Shown one piece after another: positions 45,376 through 57,256 of a DNA stretch of 64,000 nt. The notes below the pieces were generated by a model. The model had not been told where the DNA came from and did no database searches. It saw nothing but the letters and a program-made list of their open reading frames with translations. Within the stretch, counting starts at the first letter, position 1; the number at the start of each line of letters is the position of its first letter. This stretch comes from Saksenaea vasiformis B4078 (taxonomy: Eukaryota; Mucoromycota; Mucoromycetes; Mucorales; Saksenaeaceae), in NCBI GenBank assembly GCA_000697055.1, contig JNDT01002373.1:51374-115373 (forward strand), read 5' to 3'. Position numbers and translations under genes: made by a program.

Positions 45376-48300
45376 AGTCGCTGCCGTAGTCTTATGAAGA
45401 CTGTGAATCACTTGTGCACGTATTGTACACTGGAAGTTTACTAAAAGGCGCTGGTTAGAACCGACCGCTTACAGATGCTCCCATAAAATATGGGTTGACG
45501 TCTTAATAGGATGCCTTCCGCAGCGGTTCTTTTACCTACTAGAAGAATAAGCTGTAGTTAATTGCTCCTTCGAATAAAAAGACACTACATTCGTTTCAAA
45601 CTATCGTGAACTGCATGATTCTTGACTTCTTGAAAGAAAAAATCTATATGTATACTTCAAACCAACAGATGGCATGGGACTTGAAACATCAGCTACTACA
45701 CCATGTAGCAAAAGGATTACACCCTTTTGCACACTTACGTACAAATGGGGTAGAGCCGGGTTTCTGGAAGGCGACGAAAGTAAAGAGGAGAAACGACTCC
45801 ATGGAAACCTTTTGTTCTGTACTTGTCACACATCTTCTCGATATGTTTAATGAAGAGATTTTCGTGGAGCAACCCCGTAAGCACTCCCTTGAGCACTCCC
45901 CCGCAATAGTTAGAATTTCTTTAGAACTTCTTAAAAGGTGTTTCTGGATTCCGCCACTCGTCTACTTGTGATAAAAGATAACTCGTATTTTGATCGTGTG
46001 CCTTTATCGGGGTTGGTAGAAGCAGATACAAGAAACCAGAGTCATCGGAGTGCCTGATGAGTAGATTATTGTACCTTAATCGTTGCTAGTTATCGTACTG
46101 CACGTATGAATACTTTTCTCTTCATTCTCTTTCTTTTTTTTCTAAAAAACAAAGATCTTTACCGATAAAAGTTGGTGAAAAATCAGCTAATGGCATTCAT
46201 TTGCGCAAGTAAAAGACGTATTAAAATACGTCTGACGTCTCCGGGAACAGTGACGCATGGTATTATTTTTGACAGCCGTTGTTGACAACATTTCCTATTT
46301 CAATTCCAGAACAATCCTTTTCTTCCTCTTATTGTTATCCTGTTCGTCAAAACTACGTGTATACATTATTACCTTCTTATTCATGGAGCACAATTTATAC
46401 AATCATTTTGCAGTCGCTTAGGGGTGGTGCACAGAGCCAGAGCGCGTATTTCGATATTCCGAAGCACTGAATCCTGCAATGGTGGCATTTACCGAGAAGA
46501 TTGAGGGAATATAGCAAGCGAGTAGACCGTATCCGCTAGCAAACGAAAGTGCAAAAGCTGCGTTGGAAAGATTGCACCGTCATGGTTTGTTGATAGACAA
46601 GTTGCCCAACGATGTCGCCTTTGACGTTCTTCCTGCGCTGACGTCTCGTACATTGAAATTTAACAACAGACTTGAACCCATTTCTATCACCGAACCGCAC
46701 GTACTGTTATATTTGATAGCAAATTACTCAAATCTCCAAATATACTTACTTTCCAGTCTTGGAAAGACCATTACATATGACAGCGGATCAGCCATGGTGG
46801 CTCTGTTTCACGATATATCGTCGTATGAAGGTCCATCGTCTTTTTATGCGCTACGTAGTGGGACGAAAAAAAAAAGCAGCCAAAACAATGAATGAACAGA
46901 CCAGAAACCCTTTATAATATCCCGGTGGCGAGGCTATGTGAAACCCAATAAGTGAAAAAGAAAGCAATCAGAATTGCTGCAGACGGATGTTTGCGAAGAC
47001 ATCTTCCCTTTCTACCGAGGACTGTATTCGACCAATAAATAGAAAGTGGTAAGTTGTGCCTTCTATTTTCTATACTTCGTCTTGTATAATCGTTACTCTT
47101 CATAGCAGGATAAATAGATATCGTTTTAGATTCTCTAGGCAGTGAAGCATAACCGCGCTTACCTGAACGGACGATATGTAAAAGGCCTTTGTATCTAGAA
47201 TGTTTGCTCAATTGTAATAAACTACAACAACATGTAATTTTATCATAACAAGTCGTACAAAGTGTGGGATACAAGATATCTCTGCGTGTAGTTGACTCAT
47301 ACAAAATGTTGGCTTGATCTTAATGAGTCCATTGAATATAGAGAGCTATATGAGCTTCATCTAATGTGCCATTGATCCAAAGATATTGCATATTGTATGA
47401 TGTGCGAAATGCACTTTCTTATGTCATTTATTTGATACATAGATGAGTTAGCTCAGTCCTTGACGAAGCGGTTTAAAGATTAGATCTTTATATTGCTCGT
47501 GTCACATTGGTGAAACACGAACACAAAAAGAAAAATCCGAGATTGGCGAAGGAATATGAAAAAGGAAGTTTTTCAATAAGTGTAATCTAACCGTCTGATA
47601 TCATTAAGGACTGAGAACGGCTTATATCTCCTATAAAGACGAATGTGTCACGTCCAAATGTGCTACAGCGAATCGGACGGTAAGAGTTCCAATCCGATAA
47701 CGTGCTCTCTTCCAAGGTGGCTAAAGCTACAAAGATGGAGAGTCTATTGGATGTTCAGTTAATCACAGAACCTAAGAGAGCACGTCTTACAGGGGTATGA
47801 CAGTCAATGCGTTCCAAAAATAAAGTATTGATAATGAGAAGTTGAATGCCGGAAACAGATTCCGTGGAGTCGGAAGCTACCTCCGCTGAAAAGGCCAATC
47901 GGAGATCCACAAAGGATACAAATGAGATGGGAACTACAGACAACTATGTAGGAAAATCAGTGCGCTGTTTCGCAAATGAGCCGCAATATATTGGCAAATT
48001 ACATCAATTGTATGGACATTGCAAGCATTTAGCTGTTGATCGCATTCTATGGCATATCAGACGTTGTAGTGCCTAAGTCACCAGCCATACGCTGCAATCT
48101 TGAGATCAAGATGGAAGAAGGTGCCCAAGGAAAGCCCCAGTGGGATATCCAACGATATAAACACAGTGGATCGTGCAAGATAAGTAAAGACTATTATCAT
48201 GTTCTGCGGTGTGTCAACATATTTTCCATTGTTCCTTTTTCTATTTCATGGATTGGCCTTACAGTGTGGCCAAACCGAAGGCGTGCATTTGCACGGATGC

Positions 48301-49682
48301 GCAGGCGACCACAGGCACACCAGCTTGGTCTGACATGTACCTGTCACTTTTTCGATGCTCAGGAAGTGTTTCGTTATCTAACATAATACAGGCAGAGTGA
48401 CCACGAATAGGCTATGTCCACGTAGGTTGTGCCCTCTTTTAGCGTATTCGAAAGAAACACTTGAGAGGAATACCGACAACAGAACAGAATCGGAGTGGGA
48501 CATAGCTGTCTCAAGCACCTCTTTTTTCTCTTATCCTTATTAAGAGACCTGATCTTTTCTGCTTTTTCTTGGACGAAGCCGGAACAAAAGACCTTACAAG
48601 ATTTTATGTAACGCGAGGCCACGACAGCCCAATGTAGCACACTCTGAAATAAATGGGTGATATGAACCTCTCCAAGGCTCCCATTTGCTCATCAAAAAGC
48701 ACGCCAAAACGGGATGCCAAAGAGCGAGATTTTGCGCATACCTCGTACGAGATGCAGCTCCAAATTAACTGATTAAAGTATCTCTAGTTTGTTGCCATCG
48801 GATCAAAGATATGAACTAAAAAGGGTGCCTAATTGTGGTAACGTGGCTTTATTGAACTACTGGCTCGGAATCTCCTAGCTGGACGACCACAAGCCCAATT
48901 CGCCGGAGAATGAAGGCAACGCGAACAGCATAGCGTGTCTTGGCCAAAATTCAGCCAGCGGATATCCATTTTGATACAGCATTTTCAACGTTTCTGTCAT
49001 GTAGGTCTGAACTTCGTTTCATGGTAGATGGTGTTAAAGAAATGAGTGGGAGTCAATGATCTCGCATGAAAGACATCGTGAAATGGCAGAATGAGTTTAC
49101 AGATGATGTTTTCGTAGAAGGCCAAGTTCAGGGTAACTCTCCTGCTTTATTTGGAGATAGTACCTCCGAACAGTGCCTGCAGAATCCCAGAAATTTGATC
49201 GGATGAGCATGGAAACTCGAATAAGCGTGTGCTCGCGGCGGCAATAAACAGGTCTTACTTTCGACTGCCTTATATGGAGAGAGTACCTGCAAAAATACTC
49301 ACATTCACTTTTTGTTCGGTTTTGCTGGATACTCGGGAAGTTTGGGTTCGTAAATACACACGTGGCTGAAGAACAAACAAAAGGAGGAACTATGGAACAC
49401 GGACCAAGTTACTCTTATCAGTTTTGCTCACTCGGCTCTTTTGGTTTTAGAAACCTTTTGCTGCACGTCATTAAAATTTCAATAAATTTCTGTGTTCAGT
49501 GCTAACTAAGCCATTTCTAAACCATTGTTGCTCCTTCGATGTTCTGAGTTTTTGTTCCAGAGGCTGGCGGATATAAGGTTGCCAGGGTGACACCAGTGGC
49601 AATTTTTATTCTTCCAGTTGATCGATCAAAAACGTTTCTTTTTTTCCCAATAATCTCCCCTCCCCCCTTTCCTAACTTGGCC
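45376..49682. other. Gene-poor stretch with remnants of unknown open frames
   Basis: Plus-strand frames 45606-45971 (contains HHVAKGLHPFAHLRTNGVEP and FCSVLVTHLLDMFNEEIF) and 46563-46895 (contains MERLHRHGLLIDKLPNDVAF) have coding-like composition, no introns and no family I recognise. They could be mobile-element or multigene-family leftovers. The rest of the stretch shows nothing beyond short frames. Confidence 0.35.
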
Positions 49683-51018
49683 ATGGGTCTACTGAGTACT
49701 TTGCGTCATATACTTCATCCTCATCATCCTCGTCATCATTCCCATCATCAGCATTATCGTTCGCATTCTCATCATAGCAGTGACAACGCATCTTCAAAGC
49801 ACTCAGCCCCGGAAAAATCAGCCTTTACAAGCTCCAAAAGTAGTAGCAACTTTAGGTATCTCGATGGACGACGATTTAACACAACGGAAGAGGTAACTTA
49901 TGTACTTCCGAGTGATGATCAAGGTAAAGAAAAAAAAACAAAGAGATTGAAGACAAATGTGGTCCTTACTCACATATTTCATCGTTTAGAATTAGATCGT
50001 ATGCATCAACAACATTGGGTTCTACGCTGTGCGTTTGATAGGTAACAAAAAAAGAAAGTCGATCCATGTTGGTTGCGATTAAACAATGATATAATTAGCA
50101 ATTTTCATGCACCTGTGAATTATCTACTAGAGAATGGGTGCACTGTTCTTGATTCTGGTTGTGGTCCAGCAACATGGACATTGGAGATGGCCGAAATGTA
50201 TCCACGTTCCGAATTCCATGGTGTCGACGTGAGCGCGGTGTTTCCTGAAGATATCAACCCTGCCAATACTCATTTCTATTTGGCCAATGTGTTACAATTA
50301 CCATTCCCGGATAACCATTTTGATTATATTCATCAACGAACTTTATCATTCGGCTTGAGCCAAGATGATTGGGCCAAGGTACCAAAAAAAGAAATGAGTG
50401 TTTGAGTAATCTGACATGGAGCTTGTTAGGCAATCCAAGAGTTAATAAGGGTACTGAAACCGGGAGGATGGCTCGAGTTGACAGAGGTAAAGAAAAAAAA
50501 GAAAAGCATGAGTCCCTTGGTCTAACCAATCCAAAAAAGCCCGATATTGAACTGCAGCGAGCTGGGCCAATGACCAGCAAATTATCGACAACCAGTTAAG
50601 TGGGTTACACAAAGTGATCTCTGCCACTCAAACATGTCGATTAGTGATTGACGTACTTACGTCTAATTCTCTGCATCCAAATATACCGCATGAACTTGCC
50701 AAGCGTCTAGAGAATGCGGGCTTACAAAATGTACATACAAAAAAGACGACAATTCCTTTGAAACACGGTGGGAAATTGGGTTCCCTCTATTGGTAAAACC
50801 CATCTTAGCAACCATAAAAGTCTTTTGTCTGACGCAAATACTGTAGGGACGATTTTAGAGAAACTTGTCATTCGATGAAACCACATATGGTTGTAACCTG
50901 CCCAGAATGGTCATCGATAGACATGTACAATGACTATCTAGACCAATGCGGAGTTGAATGCGCACAAAATGAAACCCTGAGCAACTGGTACACCTCATTT
51001 GCTCAAAAGTCATCTTAA
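49683..51018 (+). CDS. SAM-dependent methyltransferase (class I), one-base frame break in exon 5
   Basis: Exons: 49683-49923, 49990-50041, 50099-50378, 50430-50486, 50540 to about 50792, and about 50848 to 51018. The N-terminus is His/Ser-rich. Then FRYLDGRRFNTTEEVTYVLP, LDRMHQQHWVLR, the SAM-binding motif I VLDSGCGPATWTLEMAEMYP, GVDVSAVFP, LPFPDNHFDYIHQRTLSFG, and LIRVLKPGGWLELTE. Exon 5 opens with PDIELQRAGP, then must move to the -1 frame at about 50569 to continue DQQIIDNQLSGLHKVISATQ. The last exon ends NETLSNWYTSFAQKSS, the usual C-terminus of this fungal family. No alternative splice choice restores the frame: the candidate acceptors at 50556-50561 have the wrong phase. Either a base was lost (in the genome or the assembly) or the gene is inactive. 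Substrate unknown. Confidence 0.8.
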
Positions 51019-51275
51019 AACAAATCACCTCCTCTATTACTCATACTCTCTTTTTCTTTTTTCTTTTTCCTTTATTTCTACAAGCCCAGAAGACTTCTAT
51101 GTCCATATGTTATTTCTTTAGGACAACAAAACTGTTAAATTATCATCAACTTTTTTTTTTTTACGTATACACATAGGCAGGAATCGGAGATCATTACAGT
51201 TTCTTATCGCAATATTTCTATGGTTGCATGTAAAAAGGGAACACAAATGTTAGAAATGAAAAACATACGTTTTGT
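51019..51275. other. 3' intergenic spacer
   Basis: Convergent 3' ends of the methyltransferase and PTPA. T-rich. No gene. Confidence 0.5.
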
Positions 51276-52429
51276 TTATTCGTTAAATGGAAAGAGATGG
51301 CCAAACTTAAAATGTTGGACAACCGGCACCTTTTTGAGTACTTCGGCAATGTACATCTTGGCCATCCCAGAATTAACTTTGTTCCAAGACATCACCGCGG
51401 AAATATCGTGCAACATCGGTGAATGTTCATGAAATGGTCCTCGTTTAACCTAGCACCGATCTTAATTCTTTTTTCCTTTTCTTTCCTTTTCCCCTTTACC
51501 TCATGAATATACTGAATACATCGAAAATACATGTAATCTTTGGCCATGGCATCGACGATATCTTTTTGCAAAATGGATTTGGGTTTCAGTCGAGGGTGAT
51601 CTAAATAAATAGTGGGTTATAGCCCCTTCCCTTTTCTTCATGGTGTCTGTGATTCCTTACCTAGAAGCTGTGCGCTTCCCCATACATAAGGAAGAAATTG
51701 ATGATCGTCTAATCCCCAAACACCATGGCTTCCTGCTGGCTCAAGGGTATACCGTCGCTGGATCTTACGTACCAGCTCTAAATAACGTACGAAGATTCTG
51801 GTGACAATGGCCTGATAATCCCTCTCTTCAAATCCACCTAACATTGCTACTCCGCAAAGCCAGGCAAAGAAGTTAAGCTCGTGGCCAGATCCATAGTCAA
51901 TCCTCGTTCCGTTGCCAAATCCATTGACAAGATAAAAGCTGAGTTCTGGGATAGCCACATGCAGCTCCAATGCCAAACTCTGGCGCATCAACGCATCTGC
52001 ATGCTTGTTTTTCTTAACACCTGCCTTAACCAGCTATTTCCTTTTTTTACCTCTTCCAGCTTTTGTAACCATTGTCGAAAAGCCTTGTTGCCAAATCGCT
52101 GAGGATTCTCCAATGGCGGAAACTCAGCTAACCAACCATCGAGTTTATCCAACATATCCAGAATGCGCAGTGTTTGCTTGTAATAATAAACAAGATCAAT
52201 TTTTTTTGAAGAGCAATAATAACAGACTTACAGGAGACATATGACATGCGTCAGATATTGTTTTCTTCGAGACACTTTGATTAAGCAAAACCATAAATGT
52301 CAGCAATCGCGCAAAAGCTTTTGAACGTGTAAATGGGTCAATGTCGATTTGGGTATGAATGCATTTCTTCGGCTCTTCACAGGTATAAGTAGGTAGTAAT
52401 TGAGGCAACTTGTCTTGTATAGCTTCCAT
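51276..52429 (-). CDS. PP2A phosphatase activator PTPA (Rrd type peptidyl-prolyl isomerase)
   Basis: Five exons right to left: 52232-52429, 52051-52176, 51661-52003, 51500-51600, 51276-51449; 313 residues starting [24 protein letters not shown]/Rrd proteins activate PP2A-like phosphatases and show prolyl isomerase activity. Family blocks: [33 protein letters not shown] with [52 protein letters not shown] and [35 protein letters not shown], and [16 protein letters not shown]. The third exon's start is ambiguous: acceptors giving introns of 26, 38 or 47 nt are all in frame. I chose 47 nt (52004-52050) because shorter introns are not seen elsewhere in the window. It shares a 209-bp divergent promoter with the orphan at 52639. 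Confidence 0.94.
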
Positions 52430-52638
52430 GGTTGTCAATTCTGACGAAAACGGAAAAGCCAACAAGAAAAGGAGAAATCGTCCGTCGGCCGAACGTCACA
52501 CTGCTGAAATGGAGTTTCGCGCTTTCGGACCGGATCAGCATAACAGGCCCTTTCAAAGGGTCGTCTTTTTTTTCCCTATTTATATAATGGTGATCCCTTT
52601 TTCGTTTTCTTTGTTCTTCTTCTCTTTTTATATCAAAC
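52430..52638. promoter_or_regulatory. Divergent intergenic promoter (PTPA / 82-residue orphan)
   Basis: Only 209 bp separate the two divergent starts. It contains a pyrimidine-rich plus-strand tract (about 52565-52632) immediately upstream of the orphan ATG and a TATTTATATAATG word near 52576-52588. Bidirectional use is inference from spacing. Confidence 0.45.
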
Positions 52639-52991
52639 ATGTCTAGAATTACTCCAGCAGCAGAAGCATTAGATATTATCATTACTGGCAACGTAAGACG
52701 ACTTGCATTAAAGCATACCATACTGATACTGAAGCATTCTTCAGTATGCTATCCCACCAATCAAACCATTTCCTACTCCACAATGGTTATTTGATCGTCA
52801 GGTAGAAAGCTAATATAGAGCATCACTTTTCCTTACTCATGTTGTTTTCTCAGTCAAACTATTACCACAATCGAAGGCCGAAACAACTCAGAACTCATTC
52901 CATCCACCACTGCGACCGTGATAAATCTTATGACATTATCGATTTTGACACCGTGATAAGTGGGTGTGGACAAAAAACGGGTCTAGAGTAA
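52639..52991 (+). CDS. Small orphan protein, 82 residues
   Basis: Three exons: 52639-52692, 52745-52801, 52854-52991, joined in phase 0 by two 52-nt GT-AG introns. The product starts MSRITPAAEALDIIITGNYA, continues PPIKPFPTPQWLFDRQ and ends SGCGQKTGLE. It has no signal peptide, helix or motif I recognise. Well-formed introns, the T-rich leader and the divergent arrangement with PTPA support a real gene. The 3' end lies 66 bp from the stop of the convergent Nudix-CCCH-W2 gene. Confidence 0.5.
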
Positions 52992-53057
52992 AAAAGAACA
53001 AGATAGACGGACAACTTCGGACCGAATACCCAAAAACACGCATTTCGTTATTTAATC

Positions 53058-55593
53058 TTAATCTTCTTCCTCTTCTGCTGTACTAAGCCATTCAATAAAC
53101 TTTGCACTCTTCCTTTCGATCTCACTGCCTTGTTCCAGTGATTCATACCACCAGTGATACACATCTTCGTCCACTAAATCACTATCATACCAGTGAGATA
53201 GTACAACGGCCGACTTCGATATAAGTGTTGTGTTCCTCTGCGTCACAAACTTTTCCCAAGCTTTTAATAGAAGTCGTTGATCAGCTGCGGTTTTAACAAA
53301 CTAATCTGATGTGTCAGAAATATGTGCTACATATACAATGCGTATGACGTACCGTGCGGAAAAGAGTGCTACGTGCCTTAAGCACCGCCAGGACGTTACA
53401 CGGCGCACCGTCCTTTCCTGCATCTCCCAGTAAACTGGAAAGAAGGATATATAGCAATTGTGGTTTGGAGATATCATTACGCATTTCGATCTTTGTCACT
53501 TCCTTGACATCATCTGACAATTTTCCGTTGACTGTCGAAACTTGGTTATGTTGCTTAAAGAATTTGTTGAGGTCTGCAATGATGGCTTCCTCCTGGGAGA
53601 TCTTAATCGTCGTTGGCGAGGCTGTCTTGGGAGGTGAAGGTGTTCTATTTTTCGGCTGAATGAGAAACATAGCCTCAAAAAAATTTTTTTCTTACATCTG
53701 CAATTTGGCCTGTTCTTCCTTCGATAAATGCAAAATTTTCATCCAAGACTTATCTGTCTCCTGTACATGACGTTAAAGAACCACGTCCTTCTTTTTGATT
53801 CTTTTACTTACAACAACGTCACCATCCAGAATCTTCTTTAGAGATTTGGCATCATCTGCAGGTGCCTTAGGCACAGGTGCCACAATTGTTCTCGGAGCGG
53901 AAGGCTTTGCAACTTGTGTAGACAATTTCGAAAAATCATCAATGGTTAAGTCCAACTGACGACTGACGTCTTCAGCACTAAATCCAACACGTATTTTAGC
54001 TGATATTCCCTGGTGACGTGCCGTATTACTTGCCTGTGTGAGGGTATGGAAGGCGGGGTTGGCGCCTTTTGAGGGCTCGATTGACGTTCCAAAATGCGCC
54101 CGCTGTCGTTAGTGGGGCGTGCTCTCCATGAACCTTCCAACTGTTCTGCCTTTTTTTCAACGGCAGCAGCAGCAGCAGCAACTGCAGCATCACCCTCATA
54201 CTGTTGCTTGGGTCTCGATTGTAAACGCTGTCCATTTTCACGTTCTTCTGGTTGACGATGGTTGAATACAGGTCGCTCCTTCAGTTCGTGTTCACCATGG
54301 GCTAGCGTAAATGACAAGTGTCAGTCTTGTTGGATCCACTCTATTCCACTTACCAAAGTGGCATTTTGGACCATACTGACAAAACTTGTCCTTCATGAAA
54401 CGCTCACACAACTTTGTCTTGTAGAGCGGATTACTGTCGTTGAAGGTGGGAGCGACGACGACTTGCGGTTTACCATTGGTTTCTTCCGTTCGCTCTCGGA
54501 GCTCAGTAATCCCATGTGCAAACGTGCACTTGCCACCATAAGGACATTCACCTTCCGTTTCAAAACGCTCGCAAAGACGGGTCTTGTAGAGGGGATTGGA
54601 GGTATTGTCTTGTGGAGCGGCACGCTGACGCTGCGAAAAAGCCTGTTGCGCAGTATCCTGGGACAGGCGGGGTTGAGCGGGCTCGGGCCGCGGTCGTTGC
54701 TGGAGTTCTGAATCCCCATTTGTATATCTGAATCTTTCGGGCTCGCGAGCGTTCCCGTTGCTTCGCGGCTCGTATGGCTTTCGGCGTGCCTGCTGTCTCA
54801 CCTTTGGCTTTGCCTCGATAAATGACTGGGCATATTTGAACACGTCCTGCATGCTTTTGAAAATGACCTTTTCGGTAGCAACATGTTGGTTACACCACTG
54901 CAAATGCACACCTTCTGCGCTGGGTAACAGACGAGCATGGTTATCAAGGACCTGAGCGAGACGGTATATGACTTTTTTCGGGCTTTAAGCGCTTCTGTAT
55001 TTAGTCTCTATGTTTCATTATTAGTTCAACTTACCGGGTTCCTGAAAGATATTTAAGTTCAATTTTAAAACCTTCTTCAATACGAAGTTCTTTGGGACTC
55101 AATCCTGTCGTTTCAAAGGTTTCGCGAAGAGCACATCTATAATCCGAGGTGACATGAGACGACGAAAAGGATGATGCCATTTCCGCTTACTGTATTTCGT
55201 CTTCTTGACCAATGACCTGCCCTTTGGGACAAAACCAGTGCTTTCTGTTGCTAAAAGAGTCGTTTAATAGTAAAAACTCGACGTTTCGCTGCAATCGATA
55301 TATGAGTAATCCGGCGTATAGATTCGGTTGGGAAGGTTTGTCCATGTGGTGAATAAATTAATAAAATAAACAGAAAACGGCAGCAAGACGAAAAGAGAAG
55401 AAAGAAATGGCCAATTCCGTTGACTGTTGCGGCGTAGAAAAATGGGTGTCCAAGGATGAATGAAGAATAGAGAGGAAACAAGGGATTGCCTTCGTTTATT
55501 TGTGACCTCAAAGACCAAATCCGAACTCAGCTTCCAGCAACCAATAGAATCAACTTTGGTTTTTGCTGGTATGAAGTAATAGGCATCTTTCAT
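53058..55593 (-). CDS. Nudix domain - tandem CCCH zinc fingers - W2 domain protein
   Basis: Nine exons right to left: 55507-55593, 55191-55288, 55035-55136, 54354-54982, 54034-54301, 53812-53977, 53696-53760, 53353-53644, 53058-53300; 649 residues. Residues about 10-135 form a Nudix fold of the Ap4A-hydrolase style: VDSIGCWKLSSDLVF, VEFLLLNDSFSNRKHWFCPK, Nudix box GQVIGQEDEIQCALRETFET (Gly52 to Glu70; T71 replaces the second Glu of REUxEE), KVIYRLAQVL. Two TTP-type C-x8-C-x5-C-x3-H fingers follow a YKT-R/K-LC lead-in (Cys233-His252; Cys288-His307). After a low-complexity linker, about residues 490-649 match a W2/eIF5-C HEAT domain (SKPQLLYILLSSLLGDAG, SHWYDSDLVDEDVYHWWYES, FIEWLSTAEEEED with Trp and acidic end). 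Intron 53978-54033 is GC-AG. Domains are firm; the combination and its function are not known to me. Confidence 0.85.
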
Positions 55594-56129
55594 TCCGGTA
55601 TAGATGTTGCTCCCGCCAATTTGATGCAGTTGCTAGTCTTTCTACTGGTTAATCTTTTAAAACAATTGGTATCGACTCTATAAATCTGGTAGTTATAAAA
55701 CGACTTTGTTTCTACGCAGTTCACGTGTACGGGGGTTCACGTACCATTGCCTGTGTTCAGGAACTGTGTACAGCAATGGCATCTAATATAACATTGATAT
55801 TTTTCGATGAATAAAGATCATTATACGGACTAATGCTGATAAAATGACATTTCTCAGTTGACATTTGCTCTGCTCGTACGCGAGTGTTTTCTATCAACGT
55901 CAAAGCACACAAGACTCCTTTATTCGTATTGTGGATGCCACTCAGGTACACTAATAGGCGTATAGGTGTGTCACACTTTTAATATTCAATAAGACATTGA
56001 TGCTATTCGTCCCAATGAGCAGCTGAGTGAGATGTAGCTCACGAATATTTCATTCATTTGCCGACTTCTTATAATTGGTAATAGGATCATCCATCATAAA
56101 CTCACACCTTGCTTCAGCCTATCTATTTA

Positions 56130-56191
56130 CTGGATTCATCCTATTATTCTGCCTTCCCTTTTAAATTATTTGGCGTTGACTCCAAGTAAAC
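56130..56191 (+). repeat. Dispersed repeat, copy related to 18686-18746
   Basis: Begins CTGGATTCATCCTATTAT. About 80% identical by eye to the 18.7-kb copy over 62 bp, with many of the differences being transitions. Confidence 0.6.
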
Positions 56192-57136
56192 ATCAGTTTG
56201 GGCGTATCCGTTCTTCCATGCTGAAGCTCCGAACCGTGCGTGAGAAGGATCAACTCAAAGTGCGTCGCGCTGACGTGTTATTGGTTCCAGTGTCCAACTG
56301 CAATCTATATCAACTACAAAACAATGTAAATCTTAGCTCATATTCTACATCAAAGAATTTGCCTTGATACAGGCTAACTCTGATTTCTCGATCGTCATTT
56401 CTGGTCATGTAACACGTTATAATATTACCGCCACACTAGCCAGGAACCAACGCAAAGCTAAAACTGTCCCTGTAGCTCGTGCCATGGATCGTGCAATAGA
56501 CAAACTAACCACCTATTAAACGTATTGCGTGATTGGCCTAAACGTCCGTCATTTTTGCAAAATTGTAGCACGCTTGAAATCAAGTGGACATATAAAGGAA
56601 ATTACTGGATCTATTCGTGGTGCTTTACTCTTATATTTTGACATGTATAACAGGAGTTGATTTGCGTGGCTGTGACTTTCGCTCTCAATCCAAATGGAAA
56701 CGCGTCCTCAATAGAAGGCCATGCGTTTGCAAAACCTGCGGTTGTGTTGAGAAAAGATTGAGTATGTGGCTATTAGTACATAAATTGGCAATAAACTCAT
56801 ACTATACTTATATCAACCTAGTCCTTCGATGGATACAAAAGTCATACGGAGCAACATAAATATGCATCTTAATTGACATAAAATTTATTCAGAATAGCAT
56901 GAATTTTTGTGTAATAAGCAGTAAGACATTGAAATGAAAGAGGAGTATTGACGTATTTCCCTTGTGCTGAGTCAACCATCATGTCAGATACAAGATTCCT
57001 TATCTGACAGGGGAGGCGCAAATCTCTCCCTTCCACTTTGGTCCTGGTCCTTCTGATCGTATCCTTATATGCTCTTCATCTAGTGACACATGCAATATTG
57101 AGCAAGCCTATTACACATCATTTATCCTGCATGATA

Positions 57137-57256
57137 TGTCCCAAACTGTCTCGGCTGTAGTGTAACTTACTCATTTAGCGCTAAGCAAAGACTGTATTAC
57201 TCAGAATATTCGTCATCTAATCGCTAGATATGCATCACTTCAAAGTCGCCTGCAAT
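57137..57256 (+). repeat. Dispersed repeat, copy related to 22583-22718
   Basis: Matches the 22.6-kb copy in two collinear blocks. Relative to that copy the changes are mostly G-to-A and C-to-T (for example CGAACCGTC to CAAACTGTC). Confidence 0.55.
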
